A stretch of DNA of 64,000 nucleotides from contig VWZW01001070.1 in NCBI GenBank assembly GCA_013397115.1, forward strand, positions 42,499 through 106,498. The letters are read 5' to 3'. This DNA is from Edolisoma coerulescens (taxonomy: Eukaryota > Chordata > Aves > Passeriformes > Campephagidae). Positions 46,981-59,867 of the stretch are shown in pieces. A program made the position numbers and the translations under genes. The notes below the pieces were generated by a model. The model saw only the letters and a program-made list of their open reading frames with translations. It searched no databases and was not told the origin of the DNA. Each line of letters opens with the position of its first letter. The stretch's first letter is position 1.

Positions 46981-47190
46981 GGGAGAGAAGGGGACCAAGA
47001 GATGGGATCAAGAAATAAAAACCAAGAGACGGGAACTGAGAGAAGAGGAGCAAGAGAAGGGGCGAAGAGATGGAGACCAAGAGACAGGGAAAAAGAGACA
47101 AGGATCAAGAGACAGGGATCAAGAGATGTAAAAAAATGCAGGGAACCAAGAGTCTGGGACAAAAACACAGGGACCAAGAGACGGGACCAA
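46981..47190. repeat. Purine-rich GA minisatellite
   Basis: Imperfect 11-15-bp units of accaagagacaggga. Almost all purine on the plus strand for about 200 bp. Confidence 0.9.
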
Positions 47191-50100
47191 GCCACAGAGG
47201 CCAAGGCCTCAGGAGCAGCACACAGCAAGGTGTCCTGTCCCATCACACCCTTGGTCTTTCTGCCACTCAGAACACAAAGTACTGGGGAGGATACGTGCAC
47301 CTGTCCTGCTAAAAGTCATTTCTAAATGAGTCACAGGGATTTAGGATCCATAATTTTTGGCAAACAGATGTTGAATCCTCTTTATGCAGAAAACAGTGGC
47401 AAGTGAGAGCCACTGCTCCCCTGGCCCAGCCTCCCAGGCTCTGTTTCTAAACGTTTTTGGGGAGGGATTTGCAGTAATTTACTCCGAAGTTAATTTTTTT
47501 TTCCCCTTATGGTAAAAAAATGTAAAAAGGTCAAGGATAATGAAAAAGCAGTGAATCTGAAATGCTGTGGAAGAACAACTCAGCGCTTTTAGCAGCTCAC
47601 TTAATCGGGAGAGGAAAAGCAGTTCCTTTAGGGTCTGAAAGCTTTCCCAGCCTAATGAACCGAGCTGCCTCCTGCCGAGCCCAAATTCCTGCCAGGACCA
47701 GGCTCATCAGGCTGGGGAGGAGCAGCCCCAGCCCCGCAGCTCCTGCCCGGCCCCACCTGCAGGGACACATCACAAACGTCGGGCACCTCTCCAGGGCTGC
47801 CCCTGCCAGCCAGGATTGCCCACCCTCACAGGAGGAAAGGCTGCTTTGTATTAGAAAAGCTACAGAACAGAGGGAGGGGAGCCTGGCCCTGCCATCCCAC
47901 CCTCGGCCACCCACTGGAAAACAAGGCTGCTGCTGCTCCATCTCAGCTTGGAGGGTTTTTCTCACTTGGGGTGCACATTTAAGTCGCTGTCGTGGGGGTT
48001 AATGGGACCAGTGTGCTTCTGACTCTGACGGGGCTGGGAAGGGACTGATGGTACTGCACGGAAATCACAGCCGTGCCCTGTGCCAGCTGTGCTGGGTTTG
48101 GGCTCAGAAATCCTACGGAGAGGGAGGGATGTGCATTAGGAGAGAACAGATCTCCCCCTCTGGATCCCGACTGGGATACAGATCATCACGCCGGCAGTTT
48201 GTTAGCTGGCAGCTGGGAAAGAGGATGGGGATAATGAGTGTTCCCATACCTGGCTGATGAGGGGAATTCCTGTGGCTGGAGCAGCACTCTGCTGTCCCCT
48301 CCCTGTCTTTAGATTCGGGCTGCTGCAGAAGTGTCACCTCTGGTGCTCCTGGGCCGGGGTGGCCCTGCTGTCCCTGGGGCTGGGGCACTGCCAGTGAACA
48401 TGGGAGCACTGTGAGCTGGGCTGGTTTTCACTGCTGCTCGTGGGAGGGCTCAGAGTTCACTGTGGGAGAACCCAGCCCTGCTCTGAGCCAAGGAGAAGGT
48501 ACCTGTCACCCTCCTCCCACCTCCGGGATGGCTGTCGGGATAAATTCCAGCAAACCCTGGGGGATAACTCTGGCAGTGGGGAGTTACGGAGCCAGCACTG
48601 TGGGACTGATCTGCACCCCCTGAGCCCCCGGACAGAGACCCCACGGCCTCTCCCAGCTCGTCCCGGCCGAGGGCAGAGCAGCCGGGGCGGGCGGGAGCCG
48701 CTGCTCCCTCATCCCGTAACTCAGAGTTCCATCCTGCCGGCTGACGGGAGCGCTTCCCCAGCCCTCAAACGCGAATGACTGAAAACGAAGCTTATGAGAG
48801 GTGGCAAATATGCTGATCTCTGCATTTTTTAACACGAGAATTTTCTAATAAAAAGGAACCTTGCAGCTCCTCATGAATTAGGCATCAGGCTCCGGGAACA
48901 AGCAGCGCTGAAGGTGCCCCAGCAAAGCCCTTGCTCACGCAGAACTCTGGGAGCAGGATTTGCTGAGAATCCCTTCCCCACCAGCCCGAGACCTCTGTGC
49001 ACTGCCTTGCCCTGGCTGTTTCCAGGTAGATTATGGGCTTTCCTGGCTGCAGAATAGATCCCTGCCCTGCCCTCGGAGCTTGGTGAGGGAACACAAACAA
49101 GCACCGAGCCCAACCCCGCCACAGCCCGGCCATCGTCCCTGCCCCGCCACGTCCCTGCCTGGCAAGGCCGCATTCAAAGCCAGTTCCTCCCTGCCATGCC
49201 AACACTGATTCCTCTGCTCTCAACACTAAGGCTGAACGGAGAATTTTTAATTCCTGTTTTTTAAATTCCCTTTTTTTGGTCAACATTTCCTCATTTCGAA
49301 GGATCCTGTGTTGCCAGCTGCAGCGTGGCAGGAGGGGCATGGGTAGGTGGCCCCATTCCCACGGGATGGGATTGGGGAACACCCAGACCCCTCAGTCTGT
49401 GCCAGCCCCAAGGGATTGGGGTGTGCAGGGGCACGTGGGACAGGACGTGGCAGTTTTTGGTGGCACCACAGCACTGCCACCCCCCGGCAAAGCCCACACT
49501 GCCAGCGCTGGAGTGTCAGGCTCAGCTTCATCCTTTCCCTGCCCCTCCTCACACGTGGCAGTTCATGCAAGGATTTTAAAATTATTGAAGATTCTTTTTA
49601 AATAAAGCTTTTCCCCCCTCATTTTTTTTTTCTCCAAAGAAACAAACCCCTCCATGGCAGCTGTGAAATATGGATTATTTACCTCCAGACTGGGCACGAG
49701 GCAGATCCAGCCTTAGAAGTAAATGCATATTTAGTCTTTAAGGCATATTTATCCATGTAAATACATATTTTGGTATACACATTCTTCAAAACACAGTTCT
49801 GTGGGCTCAGTGGAGGTTTTGGTAGCAGAACATTTGCCATTGTCTATCCCGAACACTTGCTCAGAAAATGTGCAAAAAAAGCAGCTGTCACTGTGATGGG
49901 TTTAACACTCCTGGACCTTAAAAACAGCATCGACTCTAAAAAAAACCTATTGAAAACTTTAAAAAAAGCTGTCTGCCTCTGAAGGCTCCTGCCAAGCTAC
50001 AAACCCTTGAGAAGCTGCATTTGTTCCCGAGTTGTGAGACATCCCTTAGCTGGGTATCAGCACAGTTCCAGGGCCAGCAGCGCTGTGACAGCAGTGTCAC

Positions 50101-51245
50101 CGCTCCGTGTGGGGACACAGCCCTGAGCTACTGCACAACGAGGACCTTCCAGACTGGGGGGTTCCAACGTGACGACAACCCTGATGGAAATGCTCAGCTA
50201 AGCCTTTTATTTGCAGGTGGGAAAGGTGGGAATCAATGGAGGCAGATTTATGGCCCTACAGACACGAACAGGGTGGGTCAGAACTCTGAGGAAGCACAGA
50301 ACAAACCTTCAGACAGCTGCCCAGAGCGCACCCCACAAACGGCAGCGCTGGAGCGAGGCGGTCCCTCGCGACCCCAGGCATTCTCCCACCCCACAGTCCC
50401 TGGCACGTGGCTGTGGCTGCTCTGCCGCCCCTTTGGGGAGCACAGATGCCAGCCTGTCCCGTGCCCGCTCCCTGCACCCCCTCTGCCTGCCCGAGCCAGG
50501 CTGCAGAGCCCAGGGCAGCCCCTGGCCCCGGCAGCCTCCCGCTGCCCCTCACACCCAGCCAGCCCTGCTGAGCCCCCAGCACACTCCTGCCTCACCAAAG
50601 CACCCCTGGCACCCAGACACGGCCCCGAATTCTGCTGTTCTTGTGGGTTTGGGTTTTTTTTCTTTTTGGACTTGACAGTAAGGATGTCCTCCCAGAGTGA
50701 AAACCAAACGTGGGACTGGACATCTCGTCCGTGTCACCCGGTGGCTCTCCCTGGTGCGACTGCAAACATTCAACACTTCACTGTGTATTCTTTTTTCCAT
50801 ATTTAATAAATGCTGTTCATTCTATTCTGTTGCTGGAAAGATCCGGTTCCAAATATCAGGAATCCCTGGAATGCAGTGTATCACTGGAATGCAGGATTTG
50901 ATCCAGCCACAGTATAGAACCCTCTCCCAATTTTACACGAGTGGGTTGGGTTATCCATTTCCTTATTTTTTCGTTCATAAAACTGCACTGACACAAGACT
51001 TCCTGCAGCACCACTGTTTCTAGTGAATGGATTCTAAAATAGAGCACTTTAAAGCTGCAATACAAGAGAGATCGGGATATCAGGACTGATACACTCATTT
51101 GAGCTGAGTTTGTACCCTTTCCTTGCAGAACGGGTTTGGTCATGTTATTCCAGGTTTTAAAAAATGCCACATTTCTGAGAGCAGCAACTGCTTGGCACAC
51201 GGCTGTAAGTAGTGAGAGAAATAATACAATCTGTCACTGAACACG

Positions 51246-53286
51246 TGCAAAGTGACCCAGGATGTTTTATTGCCATCTTTTGGAGCCAACATCTCTCTGT
51301 TTCTGCCCCTTCTCAGCAAGGGCAGCAGAGGCACTGCACGTTCTGGCTGCACACCGGCCTGGGACAGTCCAGACTCAGCCCAGAAAACTCAGAGCCCTCC
51401 TTGCTGAAAAAATGGGATCTCTGTGCTGAGCCTGGGCCTGCTGAGCATTCCCAGTGCTCAGCTGGTGCTGCTCACTGCCAAAACCCGCTGGGAGGAGAAA
51501 AAATGGGGAACTGGGAAATTTGTGTCACCTACTGGAGCTCAAACACGGAACCTGGGAATGATCACAGTGAGAGTGGTGCTGTCCCACCCCAGGCCAGGCT
51601 GGACGGGGCTTGGAGCAGCCTGGAAGTGTCCCTGGAAGTGGAAGTGTCCCTGTCCCTGGCAGGGGTGGGATGGGATGGGAAGGGCTTTGAGGTCCCTCCC
51701 AACGCAACCCAGTCTGGGATTCTGTGATAATGGTTTTGTTATTCCTGCTGTCCATAGTTGTTTGTGAGCAAGTCAGGAGCTCTTGGGGTCACCAGGGGAT
51801 CTGGTGTCCCAGGGCTGCTGGCCACAGTGGCTCCAGTGAGTTACACAGGTGGCAGTTTTCAGTCAGGTGTAAACTGTGAGCAACACCTCACACCAACACT
51901 GTCCAGGGGGTTTAGAGAATAAAGTACCATTATCCACTGTGTCTGAGCTTGATCCTTCAGTGTGTGACAGGAGTGTCCTCTCGAGGGCTGCAGCAGCAGG
52001 GAGGGTGTGTGAGGCTGGCAGGTGACAGCCCTGCCCAGGGGAGCAGGTCCCCCCTGTCCTGCCTGTCGAGGTGGCTCTCTGAGGATGGCCACGTGCCCTC
52101 AGTGGTTACTGGAGCACCCTCGCTGCCACAGGGATATGTGGAGATAGAAAATTCTGCTTGATACCCCAGGGATTTGCAGGTATCTCACGGTCCAAAGCAT
52201 CCTTTATCATTGCTAAATCAGCCAAACCAGTCCAAAACCAAGTGCAAGACAAACACCAATTCACCTCGGCTTTGCCAGGAATACAAAAGGGACGATCCTG
52301 ACATTTACAGCCAGGTGGGAATTTGGCTTTAGGGAGACTACGGGGAACCTTCCTACATTCAAAAGACGCCACAAAATAATTTGAGTTCTGTTTCCTAACG
52401 GGAAATGTGGTTTTTACAGAGGTCACCTACTGGTCAGTGGTGGTGGAGGGAGGAACAAAAAGGAGCTGGTGCTACCCTTGAGCTAAACCCTGCCCCTGGA
52501 GCAGCTCCCTGGAGGAGGCAGAGGAGCTTTTCCTCGGAGCCCACAGCACCTTTGTCCTCACCAAGAGATTCCTTATGCTCAAAAGGATGCTTCAGCATTT
52601 CCCAAAACACATTCCAGATTCGTTGGAGAGGAAGAGGAAAGTCGTGTTTCATGAAGGCACAACCATGCTGAACTGGCAGGAAAGAGGGAAGAGAACGAAA
52701 GCAGTACTGCGCAGTGCAGTTATAGTACAAGGCTCATTCTTGAAACCTGAATATCATGCTAGAAGAAAATCTAGATATGTGTAGTATTTTGAAGAAATAT
52801 TTTGAAGGCAATATTGATTTTTTTTTTTTTACTCAAAAAAGAACAAATGTTTCTGTGTAAATGTGGATAGAATGCTAGCTGAGAAGGGAACTGAATGTTT
52901 GTATTGCAGCCTTAAAGAAGCACATTTTTACTGCAATATCCTTTTTTTTTGTAAACTACAGTCTGCGACTCAGCAGACCATGACTGAATGCTTCTGAAAA
53001 CTTGTCGATTACAAACATGAAATCACAATTAATATCCTCTAAAAGTAATTTCAGAGTTCTCACGTCTTAAAAAAGGACAATGTGTACTGCTCCACAAGGT
53101 AATGCAGCTAATCAAAAAAAAGGAGTTGAATTAAAGTATTTACATAATGAGCAATTCTACAGAAGGCGATCATCCCCATGTAAGCACTGATTATATCCCA
53201 CGCTGCTTTTAACAAACTCTACCAGATTGGATCCAGTCATCAGCACTTTCAGAGAATCCTTAAAAGCCTTTTATGGGTCTTTACAT
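51246..53286 (-). other. NEGR1: Probable NEGR1 3'UTR (at least this part)
   Basis: Follows the NEGR1 stop codon on the minus strand without a visible splice signal. The proximal 500 nt (52785-53286) are A/T-rich UTR-like DNA. A polyadenylation word AATAAA is the complement of 51266-51271, with GT-rich sequence beyond it. A second candidate word lies at 50206-50211, so the UTR may be longer; the human 3'UTR is over 4 kb from memory. A CR1 tail (51589-51730) is embedded in antisense orientation. Confidence 0.45.
51589..51730 (+). mobile_element. CR1 LINE 3' tail, type A, inside probable NEGR1 3'UTR
   Basis: Sense: 'ggccaggctggacggggctt', an internally repeated 'gaagtgtccctg', then 'ttgaggtccctcccaacgca' and tail 'ccagtctgggattctgtgat'. 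Confidence 0.9.
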
Positions 53287-53411
53287 TTAGTGCAGAATGA
53301 TGTTCTTCAGGTAGAATATGCTGCTGAGGGAGGACAGCGTCAACACCAGGGACCAGCAGGAGAACAGCACCTCGGCGTCCCCGGTGATCCCGTACTGGGC
53401 TGTGCTGGGAG
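53287..53411 (-). CDS. NEGR1: NEGR1 terminal coding exon (GPI-anchor signal)
   Basis: Minus strand: CTTTGCAG acceptor, then (P/x)PSTAQYGITGDAEVLF, SCWSLVLTLSSLSS and IFYLKNIILH, stop TAA at 53289-53287. This is the C-terminus of NEGR1 (neuronal growth regulator 1, Kilon; neurotractin in chicken), an IgLON-family cell-adhesion molecule of three Ig domains attached to neuronal membranes by GPI. The exon carries the short linker after Ig domain 3, a small-residue cleavage site (around ITGDA) and the hydrophobic tail removed on anchoring. Human, from memory, ends ...FTSIFYLKNAILQ; this ends ...LSSIFYLKNIILH. The 125-nt exon begins in phase 1 (first base of its first codon is on the preceding exon). 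All upstream exons lie beyond 64000. Confidence 0.95.
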
Positions 53412-54025
53412 CTGCAAAGACAAGGAGAGGGGGTCAGTGGCAATTCCTGCTCTCAGCCCCCCACATTCCCAGTCTGCACGAATTATTCTAAGCTGCCTCT
53501 CAGGGCAGCAGCAGAACTCCTCTGAAAAGCAGAGGAAACGCTGTGAGCGCAGCCCGGCCCCGCTGCCACCCCGCCCGGGGAACATCCCCGCTGCCTCCAG
53601 AGGAGAAACTGCTTCTAAGGCAAGCACTTAAAAATGGGAGTGCTTCGTTTTTAACCAGCTGAATAATTGATCCCTTTTTAAGTTACTGAGCATTAAGATC
53701 TGCAGTGCAATCGATGAGAGGGGACTGGATTGAGCTCTCGTGGAAAACAGCTCATTTCCTGCCTGACTCCAGAAGCCAAAGTTTGACAACTGTGCTCAGC
53801 TAAAGACATTGATACTTATTTTGAAGAAATTGTATTTATTTCTTTACCACGAAGTCTTTCTCGAATTCCTGGGTAAATACACACTAAGTGCAAAGAGAGG
53901 GGAAATACAAGAAATGAGTGTTGGGAGCAAGGGAGGAGCTGATCCCTGGGCCTGGGCTGGGGCAGGAATGTCCCAGCTGTGGCTCAGGGATGGACCTGGG
54001 AGAAGCCTTGTCCTTGGCAGGACAA

Positions 54026-54274
54026 GGGGAACGGCCTTAAGCTGGGTGAGTGTTGATTTAGGTGGGATATTGGGAAGGAATTGTTCCCTGGGAGGGTGGG
54101 GAGGCCCTGGCACAGGGTGCCCAGAGCAGCTGTGGCTGCCCCTGGATCCCTGGCAGTGCCCAAGGCCAGGCTGGAGCAGCCTGGGACAGTGGGAGGTGTC
54201 CCTGCCCATGGCAGGGGTGGGATGGGATGGGCTTTAAGGTCCCTCCCACCCCAAACCATTCCAGGATTCTGTGA
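54026..54274 (+). mobile_element. CR1 LINE 3' end, type A
   Basis: Sense: 'aacggccttaagctgggtga', 'gaattgttccctgggagggt', and tail 'aaaccattccaggattctgt'. The middle 'gacattggggctt' piece is deleted. The upstream part matches type B, showing the two types share their 5' section. Confidence 0.93.
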
Positions 54275-54599
54275 AAGCCACGGGTTTGGTCCTGGAGAGC
54301 CACAGGCAGGAGGGAGGACAAGGAGCTGCTCCCTCAGCCTGCACCAAACCCTGTTTGCTTTCACAGGATGAGGCTTCCCCAGTCCCAAGTCCTGTTCAGC
54401 CCAAATCCTGGGACGTGAATGTCCCTTTTGTTTCTGCACAGAACCCTGGAGCTCCATTTTTAGTGTCTGACATTTTATTTGGCGCAGAGAACGTGACACA
54501 ACCCGAGATCCTCTGCCTTCCCCCCATGCAGAAAGGTTCAGGTAATAAACTCAAAACAAAACAAGATTAAACTTGGTTTTGAAGCTTAGTTTAGCGACT

Positions 54600-55060
54600 G
54601 ATGACTGTGACTAACTGCAGGCCAGGGCACTTCCTCTCCTCTCATTAAAATGGGACTTTCTCTGCTAAGTCAGGATGACAAATCAACCTTTAATTTATTG
54701 CAAGGGCCGGGCGAGGAAGCTGAAGCATAACACAGGTGCTATTTCATTTTATGGTACGAAAAGAGTTTCCCCAACTTAAAGATAATTTGAGCAACGGTGC
54801 CTATAAAAGCGAGCGGAAAATTATGTAAATCTGATTTCCTGCATATGAACCAGCTCTGTCTTTCCAAGGCTTATTAAATCATACCTGGATTGTTTCTGCA
54901 CAAAGGCATGAGGGGAGTTAATGGGGGGAAAATGCACTGACTTGGGGAGATAATAGAAAAGAGTTACAGTTCCCAAAGCTGCCTGAGCAGGAGAACTGGC
55001 TGGGAAAGAAACCTGAAGGAGAAGCAAACCTGGAGAAGCTTAATTATCAATTATGATGTC
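54600..55060. promoter_or_regulatory. Candidate conserved non-coding element in NEGR1 intron
   Basis: Repeat-free stretch with long A+T-balanced words (aatcaacctttaatttattg, ggaaaattatgtaaatctga, gcttattaaatcatacctgg). Composition-based. Confidence 0.25.
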
Positions 55061-55901
55061 ACACTAGGCCTACTGGATGACACACAGCTTAAAATATTGG
55101 TCTCGACTCTTAAAAATTCTTAAGAATTAATAATCTTCTGCAGACTTTCTCTTTTTCCCCTCAGAATTCTGATTAACTTTCCCTGTGCCTCCCTTAATTC
55201 TTTGCTGGCCAAGCAAAATGCTGTTGCTAGATATGAATACAATTCCATAGATTTGTGCTGATACATAAACTTTAAAAATAAACACACCTTTAAAAATTAA
55301 AGACTCTTAGCATGGTCTGCTCAGTCCTCGATCTGCTCTGAGTAATTATTTTGGTAAGGACTGAGCAGTCCTTGCTTTCCTGAGCATTTGCTGTGCAAGG
55401 CCGTGCAAGGTCACTTTGTTCTTGGGCTTGGTAATTTTCAAAGCACTTTTTGATGGTTCTCTGTGTCAGACTAAGCCCTTAGTTTAGGGAAAAATGGAAA
55501 GCTTTAAATGTTTGAGAGCAGCATAAACCAGCTGCTTTTTTCCCCCCACTGAAATATTACCATGTCATTGTTTCGCACACACACACGAGCTCCCAGTCTT
55601 AATATTTATGCAGGGAGATAATGGTGGAGGAATGTGTGATTAGGCTTTAAATAAAAGCTGGAATTATTTGAGTCTGTGATTACACCTGCAGCCATCCTGG
55701 GCATTTCCATAACCCCCAAGGAAATGTGTAGTACACAGAGCTGGTTTTACAGAGTGTGACAGAGCTCTGGGTGCCCATAGAGGGGAAGGGGAGCAGGGCT
55801 TGGGCTGCACTGGTCGGGCTGAGGATTCTCCTCCTCAACAGCTCAGGGTGACTCCGTGACAGAAACCAGGGTCAGACTGTCTGGGTGCCCCTGTGCTGAC
55901 C

Positions 55902-56325
55902 CTGGGGAAGGGGCTGGAGCCCCAGGAGAGGCTGAGGGAGCTGGGAAAGGGGCTCAGCCTGGAGCAAAGGAGGCTCAGGGGGGCCCTTGTGGCTCTGCAC
56001 AAGTCCCTGACAGGAGGGGGCAGCCGGGGGGGTCGGGCTCTGCTCCCAGGGAACAGGGACAGGAGGAGAGGGAACGGCCTCAGGCTGGGCCAGGGCAGGC
56101 TCAGGTTGGACACCAGCAGGAATTTCCCCATGGAAGGGGTGCTCAGGCCTTGGCAGGGGCTGCCCAGGGCAGGGGTGAGCCCCCATCCCTGAAGGGATTT
56201 CAAAGCCGTGTGCATGTGGCACTTGGGGACACGGTCGGGGTGGCCTTGGCAGTGCTGGGAACAGTTGGGACTCTGTGGTCTGGGAGGGCTTTTCCAAGCT
56301 GAATGGTTCCATGATTTAATGATCT
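55902..56325 (+). mobile_element. CR1 LINE 3' end, type B
   Basis: Sense, near complete: 'gagccccaggagaggctgag', 'gacaggagggggcagccggg', 'ggatttcaaagccgtgtgca' and tail 'aatggttccatgatttaatg'. Confidence 0.94.
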
Positions 56326-56653
56326 GGTGCTGCAAGTTCACTACAGAGCCCTGGGAGTGATACCTTGAAGTGCCTTAAAAGAAAGTGAATTTCCATCTAG
56401 AAAAAGATTAAAACGCGCTCCATGAGCAGCCTGATGTCGGAAATATCAAATGACCCAGGACTCAGACGATGCAGTGAGTTTAAAATGTCAGCTGCAGCCA
56501 CTGAGGGGTAATAATTCACTTTCCTGCTGCTGGGTAAGTCAAATTCTCCTCAGAGCCAGAGCGGCTGCATCCCTGTGGATAAGGGAGGATTGGGAAACAC
56601 ACGGAGCATCACGGAGGGGCTGGGAAGGGACCCACTGGGACCTCCTGGGCTCA

Positions 56654-56720
56654 CAGAGTGATTGGGGTTGGAAACTGAGGTTGGAAGGGACCTTCAGCAC
56701 CATCTCAGTGGAAGGAGAAA
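56654..56720 (-). mobile_element. CR1 LINE tail fragment
   Basis: 'cagagtgattggggttggaa' with an internal repeat, then 'gaggttggaagggaccttca'; short and diverged. Confidence 0.6.
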
Positions 56721-58025
56721 CCCCTGCCGAGGCCGTGGCTGCCGTCGGAGCACGGGCACCACCCAGTGCCAGGCACACCTCGGGTGCCCACGTGCCCTTG
56801 TAAGCTCTCCTTTCTTCCAGTTTAGAGATTATTGTACCTAATCCTAATGTTTTACACCAGCCAGCACTCGTGGAAATATTTAAAACATCCTCAGCACAGA
56901 TAGGATTATATTCAGACATCTCTCCTGGTGCTGAATAGAAAGGAACAAAGTAATATTATATCAGTATCTCTAATTAATACAAGAGATTAGGAGAAGTGCT
57001 ATGCTGGAACACACAAACCAGCATTTCCCAACACCAAGGGCTGCATTAACCAGAAATAATTATAAGCTTTAATGCTGATGCTGTGTAGACAAAAGCACAG
57101 ACCCCTTTAGGTTGTCTGAATAAGCAAGACTAATTCTGTTAAATGGATTATGCAGGGAGATGTTAATAAGCATTTCATTTAACTATATTCAGGTTAATCA
57201 TTTACTAAAGGAAAGCCTTAATAAATTGGGTTTTTTGGTGCAACATTTAAAATATACAGAGAAGGAAGGAATAAACTAACTCAAGGTCAAAGCAGTAAGG
57301 CAAAAAAAGAGGATGAAAAAGGCTGGGCTGTCAAATAACGTTCTTTTAAAAGAAAAGATGGGGAGATAATGGGCCTCAGAAGGCTCAGGCGAGGCCTAGG
57401 GATAACATCTCTACATTCTGTTACACTTGAAGCTGGTGGAGGATTTATGGCTGTGGAGGAGAAGGTCGACAGTCTATAAAAGACTCTGTTAGGGAGCAGC
57501 AGCAGTGATGGGGAGAGAATGCCTGGAGAGCTCTGGAACCAGCTCCAGAGCCTTTGGCCTTTTGGCAGGAGGAGAAACCTCCTACTGTGCCTCGGAGGCC
57601 GGGAAGGATTGAGGAAAGCTTGACCTTGGGAGAACAAAACCTTAAAATCTTGTCTGAAAATGAATCAGCAAAGACGGGGATTTGTTTAGTCTTATGCAAA
57701 TGCAATCATCCTCAAGGCTGAGTGCCCGAGACAGGAAATGCACTGTGATGGAAAATCCAGGAGTGAAGTTAAATAGATCAGTCTGAGGGAAGAGGCCCTT
57801 CGGAAGAGTGTGCCAGATGGAGGCTGTGATTAAACAGAGCTTTGGCCACAATAATAACACTTGGAAAATGCTGGGAATTTCAGTGATGTGGAAATGCCTT
57901 TGGACCGTGTGAGCCGAGAGCTGCAGGTGGGCACTCGGAAGGTCCTCTCCAGCCTGGTGTTCCTCTGTCCCTGGCGTGGTTTAAAAACCCCTCCTGTGCT
58001 GGCACTGCTGGGGCACTGCCAGTGC

Positions 58026-58377
58026 TGGGGTCAGTGCTGGGCCCCTCAGGACAAGAAGGACATGGAGGGGCTGGAGCATGTCCAGGGCAGGGAATGGAGC
58101 TGGGAAGGGGCTGGAGCCCCAGGAATGCTGAGGGAGCTGGGAAAGGGGCTCAGCCTGGGGAAAAGGAGGCTCAGGGGGGCCCTTGTGGCTCTGCACAAGT
58201 CCCTGACAGGAGGGGGCAGCCGGGGGGGTCGGGCTCTGCTCCCAGGGAACAGGGACAGGAGGAGAGGGAATGGCCTCAGGCTGGGCCGGGGGAGGCTCAG
58301 GGTGGACAGCAGCAGGAATTTCCCCATGGAAAGGGTGCTCAGGCCTGGCACAGCTGCCCAGGGCAGGGGTGGAAGCT
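58026..58377 (+). mobile_element. CR1 LINE fragment, type B, 3' truncated
   Basis: Sense from 'cagtgctgggcccctcagga' through the G-rich block ('gacaggagggggcagccggg') to 'ctgcccagggcaggggtgga'. The tail is missing, which is unusual because CR1 copies are normally truncated at the 5' end. Confidence 0.9.
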
Positions 58378-59867
58378 GCAGGGACAAGGATTCTGGCAGG
58401 AACAAGGCAGGAATGTCCTTTGGGACTCCCCGCTCGACAGCATCATCTACAGGAGATGTTCCAGCCCAGGGCACAGCAGGTTGGCTCAGTCCGTGTCTGG
58501 GCAGCCACTCCCTGGGTCACGGGGCTGCGATTTGGGGCAGGATCTTGGGTTTGTGTTATTTCCTGTCAAGAAGAGCTCAGCACTACTGAGACAAATCTCT
58601 CTGAAAATCCTTGAGAAAGGACACAGGGAACACTGCAGAAGTTGTCCAAGAGCTGACTCTGCCCGGTGGATAAGGCAGAGCTGGGGAGGATAAAGCTGGA
58701 AAGTGCCAGGTGCTTAACAGAGGGGCTTTATCATCCTCTGAGATGGGAGTGTTGGCAGAGAGATTCAGGAGATGAGCCCCAGAAGAGTGATGGGGTTGAT
58801 AAGGGAGGGGTGTTATCAGGCCCTGTCCATCAGCATTCACACAGGGCTGCTGGCAGGGCAGGAACTATAAAATGAAATGCTGATTTGTCCTTATTTCAAA
58901 TTTAAATGAATAAAATAGCATTTTCTGAGTCTTAAAACGGAATAACAGGGACTAGAAGATGATTGCTAGAACTGCAGAAGCAAAAATCAACTGTTTGTTG
59001 TGCTGAAATCTGAAAGCTGAGTATTTTAAACACTTGAGACATGCCACCAGCAATGTCTTAAAGTGAAATATTATCCCAGTGTGTGTCTGTGTACGCACAG
59101 AAAATGAGACAGAAGCATTCCTTGTTTCAGTCATGAAGACCCCAGTTGGGATGGGCCCCATGTCTAACTCAAACCTGATCCTGATGCTGATTTTGACTGA
59201 GGTAAAATGTAAAATATGGTATTTACAGGTTGAAAAAAAGAGTCAAGCAACGAACACACGGTAACCATGGCCACCAGCTGAGTGATTCCTAATTGTGGGG
59301 ATCTTTGCCTGGGAATTTGGGTTCCCTGGCTGTGGGAACCCTGGCCCAAGGAGGCAGAAGGAGACTCACGTTTCCCTCCCTGCCCTCCACAGCAGTCGGG
59401 GTCACCTTTCCCCGACTATGTTATGACAAATAACTCATGCTAAATACTGTAAACAGCGACAGGCTCATTTCAAACTGCTAAAAATACACCCAGCAGTGGA
59501 GATTTTAAAGTCAGATCATTTTTGCTCGTGAGGGCGGTGGGGCTGCCAGCCCCACTTTGCAGTGGTTCCAAGCAGGGCTGGACAGCCCCGGCTCACCGGG
59601 CACGGAGGGGCAGCGGGGCGGGGACTGAGGCTCTGGGGGCAAAAGGGGGTTCAGGGTCTTAATTCCCATTCTCAAACAACCCTCTGGAACAAAGCACTTC
59701 CCAAGTCAGCAGCTGCTCAAAAGCAGAGTGGTACCTAAAAATCCCCGCAGCTCCCGGTCCCTCTGTGGGATCTCGCTGTGGTTCCTGCCCAGTCATGGAG
59801 CTAAAGGGGCTCCAGGAGAGCTGGAGAGGGACTGGGGACAAGGGATGGAGGGACAGGACACAGGGAA

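Larger units (their letters stand above)
9081..53200. other. Interval between ZRANB2 and NEGR1
   Basis: About 44 kb with no supported protein-coding exon. The sequence is a patchwork of CR1 3' ends, one solo LTR, minisatellites, CpG-rich patches (31.65-32.30 kb, 46.19-46.33 kb) and AT-rich single-copy DNA. Long open frames coincide with CR1 copies, minisatellites or CpG-rich DNA and carry no recognisable domain. The lower-coordinate side of NEGR1's 3'UTR intrudes from 53.29 kb downward. Confidence 0.6.
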
